Source: Burkholderiales bacterium
GTDB lineage: Bacteria > Pseudomonadota > Gammaproteobacteria > Burkholderiales > Burkholderiaceae_C
Assembly: GCA_017302655.1 (NCBI GenBank)
Contig: JAFLDE010000020.1
Coordinates: 1 to 56,773, forward strand
Reading direction: 5' to 3'
DNA length: 56,773 nt
The notes under the pieces were generated by a model. The model was not told the DNA's origin. It worked only from the letters and a program-made list of their open reading frames with translations, and did no database searches. The first letter of the stretch is position 1; each line of letters starts with the position of its first letter. Both the position numbers and the translations under genes were made by a program. This document shows, in pieces, positions 33,598 through 42,105 of this stretch.

Positions 33598-34205
33598 AAC
33601 CGGCCATCGACTTCTGGTTCGACTTCTCCAGCCCCTACTCGTACATTGCCAGCGAGTGGATTGACGCCCTGGCCGCGCGACACGGCCGGCCGGTGCGCTG
33701 GAAGGCCATGCTGCTCGGCGCCACCTTCCAGGTCAGTGGCCTGCAGCCGCCGGCCAACTTTCCTTTGAAGCGCGAGTACCTGTTCCGCGACGTGCAGCGT
33801 TCGGCCGCCTTCGCCGGTGTGCCCGTCGCCATCCCGGAGTCTTTCCCGATTGCCACGCAGAACGCCGCGCGCGTGTTCTGGTGGTTGCACGGGCAAGACC
33901 CCGCCCGCGCCGTGGCCTGGGCGCGCAGCGGACTGCGGGCCTACTTCACCCGCGGCGTAAACCTGTCGGATCCCGCGCAGCTCAAGGCCCTGTGCGCGGA
34001 GGCCGGCTTGGACGCCGATGCCGCCGAAGCAGCCTGGAACGCGCCGACATGGAAGGCCGCGCTGAAGGCCGCCAACGATGCGGCCATTGCCGCCGGCGTG
34101 TTCGGCGCCCCATTCTTCTTTATCGACGGCGAACCCTTCTGGGGCAACGACCGTCAGGAGCAGATGGAGGCTTGGTTGTCGAGCGGCCCACCCAAAGGCC
34201 TGTAG
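33594..34205 (+). CDS. DsbA-fold 2-hydroxychromene-2-carboxylate isomerase-like protein
   Basis: 203 residues. The N-terminus PAIDFWFDFSSPYSYIASEW is the signature of the GST-kappa/2-hydroxychromene-2-carboxylate isomerase family (thioredoxin fold with Ser in place of the active-site Cys). The C-terminal part GVFGAPFFFIDGEPFWGNDR matches the family's cis-Pro and glutathione-binding loop. The enzyme isomerises cis/trans aromatic-ring-cleavage products with glutathione; no naphthalene-type pathway genes are nearby, so the natural substrate is open. Confidence 0.9.
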   Translation: MKPAIDFWFDFSSPYSYIASEWIDALAARHGRPVRWKAMLLGATFQVSGLQPPANFPLKREYLFRDVQRSAAFAGVPVAIPESFPIATQNAARVFWWLHGQDPARAVAWARSGLRAYFTRGVNLSDPAQLKALCAEAGLDADAAEAAWNAPTWKAALKAANDAAIAAGVFGAPFFFIDGEPFWGNDRQEQMEAWLSSGPPKGL

Positions 34206-34287
34206 GAATTCGGGTTTCTACTGATGTGCCATAGGGTTTTCACTAATCACAGGCATGATCCTGGCCACACAACGCCAGGAGAACCCC

Positions 34288-34446
34288 ATGAGTGCCTTGA
34301 CCCGTCGCCCCCAAATCGCCCTGAGCCGCTTCATCCTGCGTGGAGAGCGCGCCCTCCATGCCGGCGCCGGCGAGGCCTTCCTGCTGCTGGGCATTGCCGC
34401 CGGCTCGCTGCTGGGCCTGGTCAGCCTGCTGAATCCTTCTCTGTGA
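34288..34446 (+). CDS. Small single-span membrane protein
   Basis: 52 residues from the ATG at 34288, which has CAGGAGAA eight bases upstream. A basic N-terminus (RRPQIALSRFILRGERALH) precedes one hydrophobic span (AFLLLGIAAGSLLGLVSLL). The region 34206-34287 upstream is clearly AT-richer than its surroundings, as expected for a promoter. It is too short to assign a family. A strong ribosome-binding site and own leader argue that it is real. Confidence 0.6.
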   Translation: MSALTRRPQIALSRFILRGERALHAGAGEAFLLLGIAAGSLLGLVSLLNPSL

Positions 34447-34467
34447 AGTTGCTGCCCTGGTGCCGAA

Positions 34468-35244
34468 TCAGCGCTCGCTGGCCCGCTTCTTCTTCCCGCG
34501 GCCGCTGAAGAGCTTGTCGTACAGCGCGTTGGGCAACAGGCGCATCAACTTGGCCACCACGCCCATCTGCCAAGGAATGACGCGGTAGCTGGTGCCGGCT
34601 TCGATGGCCGCCAGGGCGCGGCTTGCGAATTCCTCGGCCTCCAGCATGAAGGGCATGGCGTAGTCGTTCATCGCGGTGAGCGGCGTGCGCACATAGCCGG
34701 GCACGATGGTGACCACCTGCACGCCGCGCGGCCTGCACTCCAGGCGCAGGGCCTCGCAGTAATGCACCACGCCGACCTTGCTGGCGCAGTAGGCGCCATG
34801 CCCGGCCAGGCCGCGGATGGCAGCCACGCTGGCCACGCCCACCAACCGGCCCGAACCACGCGCCTGCATGGGCGCGATGAAGGGATGGAAGGTGGTCACG
34901 GTGCCCCAGAGATTGGTGTCCAGCACCTGCTTGAAAACGGGCAGGTCCTCGGGCAGGGCGGTGTCCACGCCGATGCTCACCCCGGCGCAAGCGATCACGG
35001 TGTCGGGCAGGCCCTGCGCAGCGATGCACTCGCGGCCGATGCGCGCCATGGCCTCTTCGTCCGCCACGTCGGCGGCGTAGACGGCCCAGCTGGCGGGGTC
35101 CAGGCCCTGCGAGGCTGCCCATTGCTGCACCGCCTCGACCCGCCGCGCCTGCAGCGCCAGGCGCCAGCCGGCGCGGTGGTACTGCAGCGCCAGCGCCTGC
35201 CCGATGCCGCTGCTGGCGCCGGTGATGAAGACCAGCCCTGCCAT
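34468..35244 (-). CDS. Short-chain dehydrogenase/reductase in the KDO/LptC operon
   Basis: 258 residues from the ATG at 35244, one base past the lptC stop. The NAD(P)-binding motif is VFITGASSGIGQALAL, the NAG-like motif IACAGVSIG, catalytic Ser in VGVASVAAIRG and the YxxxK as AYCASK. A hydrophobic stretch and a basic tail (LFSGRGKKKRASER) resemble membrane-associated SDRs. In most relatives lptA and lptB follow lptC, so an SDR in this place is unusual. A role in lipid or polysaccharide precursor reduction is possible but not shown. Confidence 0.88.
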   Translation of the reverse strand: MAGLVFITGASSGIGQALALQYHRAGWRLALQARRVEAVQQWAASQGLDPASWAVYAADVADEEAMARIGRECIAAQGLPDTVIACAGVSIGVDTALPEDLPVFKQVLDTNLWGTVTTFHPFIAPMQARGSGRLVGVASVAAIRGLAGHGAYCASKVGVVHYCEALRLECRPRGVQVVTIVPGYVRTPLTAMNDYAMPFMLEAEEFASRALAAIEAGTSYRVIPWQMGVVAKLMRLLPNALYDKLFSGRGKKKRASER

Positions 35245-35245
35245 C

Positions 35246-35971
35246 TCAACGCCTCCCGGTGCTGGCCGGCAATTCGAAGCGGCTGGGGCCATCGAACAGC
35301 AGCCGGCCGCTGCCATGTTCGTAGCGGAAGCCCGCCACCTGCGCGCGGCTGCGCGCGGTGTTCACCTGCGTGGGGCTGCGGCTGGAGAGCCGGTGGCCGT
35401 CACGTTCGGCCAAGAGCTCTTGGGTGCGCAACTCCATCAGGGGGGCGCTGCTCGCCGGGTCAGCGCCCGGTGCGAAACGGCGCACCACCACGCCGCCGCG
35501 AAGGCGCAACCAGCCGCCTTGCTCCGGCCCTTCGGCGGATTGCGCCTCGGCCAGCAACCAAGCGCCCCGCTCGTCGCGCAGGCGCAGCTGGATGCGGTCG
35601 AACTCGACGCGGTCGTCCACCGGGTAATGGCGCAAGGCTTCGCCGCGCAGCCAGGCGCTGGTCTGACCGTCGGCGCCGAAGCGTTGCAGTTCGAACCCGC
35701 GCATCTCGTAGTCCGGCGTGCTGCGTTCCACGCGCGCGGCCACCGGCCCCTCGGCCGAAGGGGCCTGGCGCACCAACCAGGTGGTGAAGGCCGCCAGCAG
35801 TGCCATCAGCGCCAGCGGCAGGTAGTTGCTAAGCCATTGCTGCAGGCGCCAGACAAAGGGCTGGCGTGCGCGCCGCGACCCACGCTCGTGCTGACCCAGG
35901 GGATCGAGCGGCGTGAGCGAACCGGGTGAGCCCGCCGAGGCCAGGGCCGGCGTGGGGCGAGGCGCCGTCAT
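35246..35971 (-). CDS. lptC: LPS export protein LptC
   Basis: 241 residues. After a ~40-residue cytoplasmic Pro/Arg-rich lead comes one membrane span (NYLPLALMALLAAFTTWLV) and a periplasmic beta-jellyroll domain (STPDYEMRGFELQRFGADGQ; LMELRTQELLAERDGH). LptC couples the LptBFG ABC transporter to periplasmic LptA in lipopolysaccharide export. The start overlaps the kdsC stop as ATGA, confirming the operon. The N-terminal extension before the TM is longer than usual. Confidence 0.88.
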   Translation of the reverse strand: MTAPRPTPALASAGSPGSLTPLDPLGQHERGSRRARQPFVWRLQQWLSNYLPLALMALLAAFTTWLVRQAPSAEGPVAARVERSTPDYEMRGFELQRFGADGQTSAWLRGEALRHYPVDDRVEFDRIQLRLRDERGAWLLAEAQSAEGPEQGGWLRLRGGVVVRRFAPGADPASSAPLMELRTQELLAERDGHRLSSRSPTQVNTARSRAQVAGFRYEHGSGRLLFDGPSRFELPASTGRR

Positions 35972-36534
35972 CGGCCGTCCAGGGTTTGCAGGTGTTCGCT
36001 GAGCAAGCGCTGGTAGTGACCGGCGGCGGTCAGCAGCAGGTCACAGGCTTCGCGCGCGGCGCCGTAGCCGGCATGGGCTCGCGTCACGTAGCCGGCCAGC
36101 GCCAGCACCTCCGCGTGGGCGCCCGGTGGAGCGATGGCCAGCCCTGCCCGCGAGAGCAGCGGCAGGTCGGGCCAGTCGTCGCCCATGGCGGCCACCTGTG
36201 ACCAAGCCAGGCCGAGGCTGGCCAGCAGGGGCTCGGCCGCGGCCAGCTTGTCCTTGATGCCAAAGAGCGCGTGGCGCAGGCCGAGGTCCTGGATGCGACG
36301 GCGCACCGCTGGCGCGTCGCGCCCGGTGATGACGATGGGCTCGATGCCGGCGGTCTGCAGCAGCTTGAGGCCATGGCCATCCAGCGTGCTGAAGGCCTTG
36401 AAGACCTCGCCCTGTTCGCCGATGTATATGCGCCCGTCGGTGAGCACGCCGTCGACGTCAAAGATCGCCGCCTTCATGCCGAAGGCGCCCCCTTGCGCAG
36501 CCAGAAGTTGTTCGGTGCTGAAGCGGCGCTCCAT
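35968..36534 (-). CDS. kdsC: 3-deoxy-D-manno-octulosonate-8-phosphate phosphatase
   Basis: 188 residues. This HAD-family phosphatase releases KDO from KDO-8-phosphate. The HAD motifs are FDVDGVLTDGRIYIG (motif I nucleophile Asp), PIVITGRDAPAVRRR (motif II Thr), KDKL (motif III Lys), and AAMGDDWPDLPLL (motif IV acidic pair). About 20 residues precede the fold. The start overlaps the kdsD stop (ATGA) and the stop overlaps lptC, so all three are translated from one message. Confidence 0.95.
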   Translation of the reverse strand: MERRFSTEQLLAAQGGAFGMKAAIFDVDGVLTDGRIYIGEQGEVFKAFSTLDGHGLKLLQTAGIEPIVITGRDAPAVRRRIQDLGLRHALFGIKDKLAAAEPLLASLGLAWSQVAAMGDDWPDLPLLSRAGLAIAPPGAHAEVLALAGYVTRAHAGYGAAREACDLLLTAAGHYQRLLSEHLQTLDGR

Positions 36535-37505
36535 CAGATCACCTTGGCGCGCAGGAGGTCGTTGCTGCTGACAGCGCCGACCAGCCGGCGCTCGGTGTCG
36601 ACCACCAGCACCACGGTGATGCGCGCTTCCTCCATCAGGTCGGCGGCATCCACCGCCAGCGCGTGCTCTTGCAGGGTGCGCGGGTTGGCGTGCATGACCT
36701 GACTGGCGGTCAAGGGGCGAAGGTCCTGCCCACGCTCCACGAGCCGGCGCAGATCGCCGTCGGTGAAGATGCCGAGCAGATGGTCCTTGCCGTCAACCAC
36801 CGCCGCGCAGCCCAGGCCGGCGGCCGACATGGTCTTCATCATCTCGGTGAACGGTGCCTCAGGCCCCACACGGGGCAGTGCCTCGCCCTGGCGCATCAGG
36901 TCGCGCACATGGGTGAGCAGCTTGCGGCCGAGCGCACCGCCGGGGTGCGAGCGGGCGAAGTCCTCGGGGCGGAAGCCGCGCGCGTCCAGCAAGGCCACGG
37001 CCAGTGCGTCGCCCAGCGCCATCTGCGCGGTGGTGCTGGCGGTGGGCGCCAGGTTCAGCGGGCAGGCCTCCTGCTCGACGCGGCTGCTGAGTACCCAGTC
37101 GGCGTGGCGGCCCAGGGTCGAGCCCTCGTTCCCGGTGATGGCGATCAGCTTCACGCCCAGGCGCTTGATGACCGGCAGGATCACCGCGAGTTCGTCGCTT
37201 TCGCCGCTGTTGGAGAGCGCCAGCACCAGGTCCGGAGGGGTCAGCATGCCGAGGTCGCCATGGCTGGCCTCGGCCGGGTGGACGAAGAAGGCTGGCGTGC
37301 CGGTGCTGGCCAGGGTGGCGGCGATCTTGCGGCCCACATGACCGCTCTTGCCCATGCCCATCACGACGACGCGGCCGCTGCAGGCCAGCACGGCCTCGAC
37401 CGCGCCCTGCATGGAAGCGCCGACCTCCAGCGCGCTCAGCGCCTGGGCTTCGATGCGCAGGGCTTCTCGGGCAGCTTCAATGGCGCGGGGGGCGGTACGG
37501 CTCAT
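36534..37505 (-). CDS. kdsD: D-arabinose 5-phosphate isomerase
   Basis: 323 residues from the ATG at 37505. It converts ribulose 5-phosphate to arabinose 5-phosphate, the first committed sugar for KDO. The SIS domain shows VVVMGMGKSGHVGRKIAATL and LALSNSGESDELAVIL; the catalytic His is in AEASHGDLGM. Two CBS domains follow (from LLTHVRDLM to the C-terminus). It heads the minus-strand operon and is divergent from the AlkB-type hydroxylase gene, with 67 bp between starts. Confidence 0.95.
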   Translation of the reverse strand: MSRTAPRAIEAAREALRIEAQALSALEVGASMQGAVEAVLACSGRVVVMGMGKSGHVGRKIAATLASTGTPAFFVHPAEASHGDLGMLTPPDLVLALSNSGESDELAVILPVIKRLGVKLIAITGNEGSTLGRHADWVLSSRVEQEACPLNLAPTASTTAQMALGDALAVALLDARGFRPEDFARSHPGGALGRKLLTHVRDLMRQGEALPRVGPEAPFTEMMKTMSAAGLGCAAVVDGKDHLLGIFTDGDLRRLVERGQDLRPLTASQVMHANPRTLQEHALAVDAADLMEEARITVVLVVDTERRLVGAVSSNDLLRAKVI

Positions 37506-37572
37506 GCGCCGCAGTGTATTGAAGGGGTCATCCCGGCTTGCTCTGAACGCTGGCACGGGCGACCATGGCGGC

Positions 37573-38721
37573 ATGCCTGCTCTCCCAGTTCCCGACGCAT
37601 CCGCCTGGCGCGACCGCAAGCGCTATGCATGGCTGCTGTCTGCGCTGTTTCCTGGTCTGGTGCTGCTGAACCTGTTGCGCTTCTCGCAGTCGGGGGCGCT
37701 CTTCTGGCTGTACCTGAGCCCGCTCATCATGTACGGGCTGATCCCGCTGCTCGACCACTGGCTGGGCGAGGACCGCAGCAACCCGCCCGAGGAGGCGGTG
37801 GCGCTGTTGGAAGCCGACCCCTGGTACCGATGCCTGGTGGCCTTGTTCGTCCCCTTTCAGTTCCTGCTCTTCGGCCTGGGCTGCTGGTTGGCGGTGCAGC
37901 ATGCCGGTGAGCTCTGGGTCTGGCTGGGCCTGGTGCTCAGCGTGGGCGGCATCAACGGCGTGGCCATCAACACCGCCCACGAACTGGGGCACAAGCACGC
38001 CGCCTGGGAGCGCTGGCTGGCCAAGCTGACGCTGGCGCCGGTGGCTTACGGACATTTCTTCGTCGAGCACAACCGCGGCCACCACCGTCGCGTGGCCACC
38101 TTCGAGGACCCGGCCTCCAGCCGCCTGGGCGAGAGCTTCTGGCGCTTCCTGCCGCGCACGGTGCTGGGCAGCGTGCGCAGCAGCTGGCAGCTGGAGCGCT
38201 CGCGCCTGCAAGGGCACGGCCTGGGGGCCTGGCACTGGCGCAACGAGAACCTGCAAGCCTGGGGCATGACCGTGCTGCTCTGGGGCACTCTGCTGACCTG
38301 GCTGGGCGCCTGGCTGCTGCCCTTCCTGCTCCTGCAGGCGCTCTACGGCTTCTCGCTGCTGGAGGTGGTGAACTACATCGAGCACTACGGCCTCAAGCGC
38401 GGCCTGGACGCGCAGGGGCGGCTGGAGCGCTGCCGACCTGCCCATTCCTGGAACAGCAACCACGTGGTGAGCAATCTGTTCCTTTACCAGCTGCAGCGCC
38501 ACTCCGACCACCACGCCCACCCGGCGCGGCGCTACCAGGCCTTGCGCCATTTCGACGAAGCGCCGCAACTGCCCGGCGGCTATGCGTCCATGCTGCTGCT
38601 GGCCTATGTGCCGGCGCTATGGTTCCGCTGCATGGATGCCCGCGTGCTCGCCCACTACGGAGGCGACGTGAGCCTAGCCAACGTGCAACCTGGCTCGCGC
38701 TGGACCCGTGAAGCGCTTTGA
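37573..38721 (+). CDS. alkB: AlkB-type alkane 1-monooxygenase
   Basis: 382 residues from the ATG at 37573. This is a membrane diiron hydroxylase with about six spans. The three histidine boxes are HELGHK (His136, His140), HNRGHH (His166, His170, His171) and HSDHH (His310, His313, His314); the AlkB signature NYIEHYGLKR is also present. It would hydroxylate the terminal carbon of medium-chain alkanes using rubredoxin-supplied electrons. No rubredoxin gene or fused rubredoxin domain is seen here. Gene symbol is by family; close relatives such as xylM-type hydroxylases lack the NYIEHYG box. Confidence 0.93.
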   Translation: MPALPVPDASAWRDRKRYAWLLSALFPGLVLLNLLRFSQSGALFWLYLSPLIMYGLIPLLDHWLGEDRSNPPEEAVALLEADPWYRCLVALFVPFQFLLFGLGCWLAVQHAGELWVWLGLVLSVGGINGVAINTAHELGHKHAAWERWLAKLTLAPVAYGHFFVEHNRGHHRRVATFEDPASSRLGESFWRFLPRTVLGSVRSSWQLERSRLQGHGLGAWHWRNENLQAWGMTVLLWGTLLTWLGAWLLPFLLLQALYGFSLLEVVNYIEHYGLKRGLDAQGRLERCRPAHSWNSNHVVSNLFLYQLQRHSDHHAHPARRYQALRHFDEAPQLPGGYASMLLLAYVPALWFRCMDARVLAHYGGDVSLANVQPGSRWTREAL

Positions 38722-38781
38722 AACCAACGTTCAAACGCGGTCAAGTCCGATGCCCAGGCTTGGGGTGACACTGCCGCCCCT

Positions 38782-39321
38782 ATGCAAAGTTCTCCGCACC
38801 GCTACTCGGCCGTCGCCATCGCACTGCACTGGCTGATGGCGCTGGGCCTGATCGGCGCCATCGGCGTCGGCTGGTACGTCAGCGAACTGCCGATGTCGGT
38901 GCAGCGGCTCAAGCTGATCAATTGGCACAAATGGTTCGGCATCACGCTGCTGCTGCTTGCGGCGCTGCGCCTGGTGTGGCGCGCCACGCATCGCCCGCCG
39001 CCCGAGCCGCCGATGCCGCGTTGGCAGGCACAGGCCGCACAGGGCGTGCATGGGCTGCTCTACGCGCTGATGCTCGCGGTGCCGCTGATCGGCTGGGCCT
39101 ACAGCAATGCCGCCGGTTTCCCGGTGGTCTGGTTTGGGGTGCTGCCGCTGCCCGGTTTCGTGGGCACCGACAAGGCGCTGGCCGAGACCCTGAAGGGCGT
39201 GCACAAGATCGCCGCCTGGACCTTGGCTTTGCTCATCGTGGCGCATGTGGGGGCCGCGCTGAAGCACCAGTTCATCGATCGCGACCGCCTGTTGGCCCGC
39301 ATGGGCCTGGGCAAGGAGTGA
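38782..39321 (+). CDS. Cytochrome b561 family protein
   Basis: 179 residues with four membrane spans. Heme-ligand histidines are likely the HW in AIALHWLMALGL, the one in INWHKWFGIT, the one in GVHGLLYALM, and the one in GVHKIAAWTLALLIVAHVG. Such proteins reduce or shuttle electrons from the quinone pool, sometimes to scavenge superoxide. It is directly followed by two YceI genes, a widespread arrangement (cybB-yceI). Confidence 0.9.
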   Translation: MQSSPHRYSAVAIALHWLMALGLIGAIGVGWYVSELPMSVQRLKLINWHKWFGITLLLLAALRLVWRATHRPPPEPPMPRWQAQAAQGVHGLLYALMLAVPLIGWAYSNAAGFPVVWFGVLPLPGFVGTDKALAETLKGVHKIAAWTLALLIVAHVGAALKHQFIDRDRLLARMGLGKE

Positions 39322-39323
39322 GC

Positions 39324-39869
39324 ATGTCTCGATTCGTTCTGGCTGCGCTGCTGCTCGCCGCCACGGCCGCCCAGTCTCAGACCCTGCAGCCCGCGGGCAG
39401 CGAGATCGTCTTCGTCGGCAAGCAGATGGGCGTGCCGGTGGAGGGGCGCTTCCAGCGCTTCAGCCTGCCTGGCTTCAGCTTCGATCCAAAGAAGCCCGAG
39501 GCCGCCAAGGTGGCCATCCAGATCGACCTGCGCAGCGCCAGCATGGGTGCGGCCGACGTGGAGGCCGAGCTGGCCAAGCCCGAGTGGTTCGACAGCAAGC
39601 GCCAACCAAACGCCTCATTCACCGCGCAAACCGTGAAGGCGCTCGGCGGCGGTCGCTTCGAGCTGCAAGGGCCCTTCACGCTCAAGGGCATCAGCAAACC
39701 GCTTACCGTGCAGTTGCAACTCTCGCCGGCCGGGCTGGCCAGCGGCCAGTTCGTGATCAAGCGCGGCGACTGGCAGATCGGCGCCGGCGAATGGGCCGAC
39801 ACCGCCATCGTGGCCGCCGAGGTGCAGGTGAAGTTCAAGTTCCAGTTCAGCGGCATGGCGCCGCTCTAA
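39324..39869 (+). CDS. YceI-family periplasmic protein, first copy
   Basis: 181 residues from the ATG at 39324, two bases after the b561 stop. A signal peptide (FVLAALLLAATAAQSQ) precedes the YceI lipocalin-like barrel: GRFQRFSLPGFSFDPKKPEA, SKRQPNASFTAQTVK, and GPFTLKGISKPLTVQLQL. Family members bind polyisoprenoids such as ubiquinone-like chains. It is more diverged than the second copy and lacks the typical Y.ID..HS start. Confidence 0.85.
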   Translation: MSRFVLAALLLAATAAQSQTLQPAGSEIVFVGKQMGVPVEGRFQRFSLPGFSFDPKKPEAAKVAIQIDLRSASMGAADVEAELAKPEWFDSKRQPNASFTAQTVKALGGGRFELQGPFTLKGISKPLTVQLQLSPAGLASGQFVIKRGDWQIGAGEWADTAIVAAEVQVKFKFQFSGMAPL

Positions 39870-39885
39870 ACCCAAAGGAGATCTG

Positions 39886-40461
39886 ATGAAGAAGACCTTG
39901 ATCGTGGCGGCCGCTTTGGCTGCTGCCGGTGCTGCGAGCGCCCAGTCGGCGACCTACGCCATCGAGCCCACCCACACCTTCGTGACCTTCGAAGTCAAGC
40001 ACTTCAACTTTGGCTTCAGCACCAGCCGCGGACGTTTCGACAAGAAGGACGGATCCATCACCATCGATCCGGCAGCCAAGACCGGCAAGGTCGAGGTAAA
40101 CATCGACATGGCCTCCATCAGCACCGGTGTGCCGGCCTTCGACAAGCACCTGAAGAGCGCCGACTTCTTCGACGCCGAAAAGCACCCGACGGCGAAGTTT
40201 GTGGGTGACAAGATCGAGTTCGACGGCAGCAAGGTCAAGTCCGTGTCGGGCACCTTGACGCTGCTGGGCAAGACCGGCCCGGTCACCCTGACGGCCGACC
40301 AGTACGGCTGCTTCGACCACCCGCGCCTGAAGGTGCAGGTGTGCGCCGGCGACTTCAGCACCAGCATCAAGCGCAGCCAGTGGGGCATGGGCTACGGCCT
40401 TCAGGTGCTGCCCGACGATGTGCGCTTGGTGATTCAGGTCGAGGCCGTCAAGCAGCCCTGA
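39886..40461 (+). CDS. yceI: YceI-family polyisoprenoid-binding protein, second copy
   Basis: 191 residues. The start has AAAGGAGA upstream. Signal peptide (LIVAAALAAAGAASAQS), then the classical YceI opening ATYAIEPTHTFVTFEVKHF, FDKHLKSADFFDAEKHPTAK, and GTLTLLGKTGPVTL. It is a periplasmic isoprenoid carrier, probably supplying quinone to or protecting the b561 protein. A strong terminator ends the unit. Confidence 0.93.
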   Translation: MKKTLIVAAALAAAGAASAQSATYAIEPTHTFVTFEVKHFNFGFSTSRGRFDKKDGSITIDPAAKTGKVEVNIDMASISTGVPAFDKHLKSADFFDAEKHPTAKFVGDKIEFDGSKVKSVSGTLTLLGKTGPVTLTADQYGCFDHPRLKVQVCAGDFSTSIKRSQWGMGYGLQVLPDDVRLVIQVEAVKQP

Positions 40462-40480
40462 GACTTTTTCACGCTGCGCG

Positions 40481-40508
40481 AACCCCGCCTCGGCGGGGTT
40501 TTCTTTTT
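40481..40508 (+). terminator. Rho-independent terminator after yceI
   Basis: A perfect 9-bp stem AACCCCGCC (40481-40489) with GGCGGGGTT (40492-40500) around a 2-base minimal loop is followed by TTCTTTTT (40501-40508). It ends the b561-yceI-yceI transcript. The rest of the gap up to the kinase gene at 40624 holds no other recognisable feature. Confidence 0.9.
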
Positions 40509-40623
40509 CCTCGCCGCTTCGGGCGTGTCAGCCTGTCGCCAATCCCTGCAGTCTGTCGTTGGCGTTTGAGGGCGCGTCGCGCAGCGCGGGTAGGAGCGCT
40601 CGAGCCTGCCTACAGTGCGCCCC

Positions 40624-42105
40624 ATGCCCGAGAACCCGAAAGCCCCGACCTGGATCACCGACCCGCTCTGGCGCCAGCGCTACGAGCAGTGGACGGCGAC
40701 GGGCTTGCGGCACTTTCACCGCTATGCCACCTGGCTCGTCGGCCTCAGCTGGTGGCGTTTCTCTGCCTATGCCTTGGCCCTGCTCTTCGCCGTGAGCATC
40801 CTGCAGGACCTGCCACCCTTCAGCTGGCGCGTCACCGAGTACGTGGAACGCACCGAGCCGCTGGAGCCGCCGCCCAAGCCACCCGAGCCGGAAGAGACCG
40901 CTGAGCCCGAGGACACGCCGGAAGCGGAAGAGAAGCCGGACGCACCCTCGGAGCCGGCATCGGCCGCCAAAGGCAAGAAAGAGTTCGAGATCAGCATCGG
41001 CGAGACAGGCATCCGCATCGGCCGCAAGGGTGAACCCGAGGCAGGTGTGCGGGTTTCTCCGGAGGGCGTGCACATCCAGGCCCCGGGCGCCAGCGAGCCG
41101 GCGCTGTCCATCCAACTGCCCGCGCAGGTCACCGAGGAGATCCGCCGCGAACTGGAGCGCAAGGCCGAGGAAATCCAGAGCCAAGCCGAGCAGGCCGCCG
41201 AGCGCGCCCGCGAAGCCGAGCAGGCGCGCAAGGAAGTGGCTCGCGAGCGCCAGGCCTGGCAGAAGCAGTACGAGCGCGAGCTGCGCGAGTGGAAGCGCCG
41301 CCAGGGCGAGATGGTCAAACGCACCCGTGTCGTGCGCAGCGGCGACCTGCTGTGGAACCTGGCCGTGCTCTGGGTGCTGTTCAGCGCCATCGTCAAGGGC
41401 ACCTACAAGGGCCGCAAGCTGCTGGAAGAAAAGGCTGCCGCCGCCGAGGAGAACGCCGAGGCCGAGGCGTTGCGCCGCCAGCTCGTCGAGGCGCGGCTGA
41501 ACACCATGCAGGCGCAGGTCGAGCCGCACTTCCTGTTCAACACCCTGGCCAGCATCGACCACCTCATCGAGGTCGACCCCAAGCGTGCCAGCCAGATGCA
41601 GAAGAACCTCATCGCCCTGCTGCGCGCCAGCATGCCGACCATGCGCGAGGCCTCGGGCCAGCAAAGCGTGCGCGACCTGCGCCGCGAGCTGGCCGTGGTG
41701 CGGCCCTACCTGGAGATCCTGCAGGTGCGCATGGAGGAGCGTTTGAGCACCGAAATCAACGTGCCGGACGGCCTGCTCAGCGCCGAGTTCCCGCCCATGA
41801 TCATCCAGGGCCTGGTGGAAAACGCCATCAAGCACGGCCTGGAGCCCAAGCCCGAGGGCGGGCACCTGCGGGTGAGCGCGCACATCGAGCACGGCAAGCT
41901 CGTCGTCGAGGTTGCCGACACCGGCCTGGGTTTCGGCCGCGCCGACACCCGCGGCACCGGTGTCGGCCTGGCCAACACCCGTGAACGCCTGCAGTTGCAG
42001 TACGGCAGCCGCGCCAGCCTGACGGTGGCCGAGAACCAGCCCTGCGGCACCGTCATCCGCATCACCGTTCCCTATCGAAGCACCGAAGAAGGAGGCACCG
42101 CATGA
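40624..42105 (+). CDS. LytS/YehU-type sensor histidine kinase
   Basis: 493 residues from the ATG at 40624. One membrane span (WWRFSAYALALLFAVSIL) is followed by an acidic, proline-rich stretch, a short beta-strand motif (FEISIGETGIRIGRKGEPEA, GVRVSPEGVHI), a long Glu/Arg/Gln coiled coil (about residues 170-235), and a second span (DLLWNLAVLWVLFSAIV). The kinase region is of the His_kinase family: phosphoacceptor His302 in QAQVEPHFLFNTLAS, and the ATPase domain with LVENAIKHG (Asn400) and GVGLANTRERLQLQYG. The partner is probably the LytTR regulator at 44860. The long extracytoplasmic coiled coil is unusual for this family. Confidence 0.9.
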   Translation: MPENPKAPTWITDPLWRQRYEQWTATGLRHFHRYATWLVGLSWWRFSAYALALLFAVSILQDLPPFSWRVTEYVERTEPLEPPPKPPEPEETAEPEDTPEAEEKPDAPSEPASAAKGKKEFEISIGETGIRIGRKGEPEAGVRVSPEGVHIQAPGASEPALSIQLPAQVTEEIRRELERKAEEIQSQAEQAAERAREAEQARKEVARERQAWQKQYERELREWKRRQGEMVKRTRVVRSGDLLWNLAVLWVLFSAIVKGTYKGRKLLEEKAAAAEENAEAEALRRQLVEARLNTMQAQVEPHFLFNTLASIDHLIEVDPKRASQMQKNLIALLRASMPTMREASGQQSVRDLRRELAVVRPYLEILQVRMEERLSTEINVPDGLLSAEFPPMIIQGLVENAIKHGLEPKPEGGHLRVSAHIEHGKLVVEVADTGLGFGRADTRGTGVGLANTRERLQLQYGSRASLTVAENQPCGTVIRITVPYRSTEEGGTA

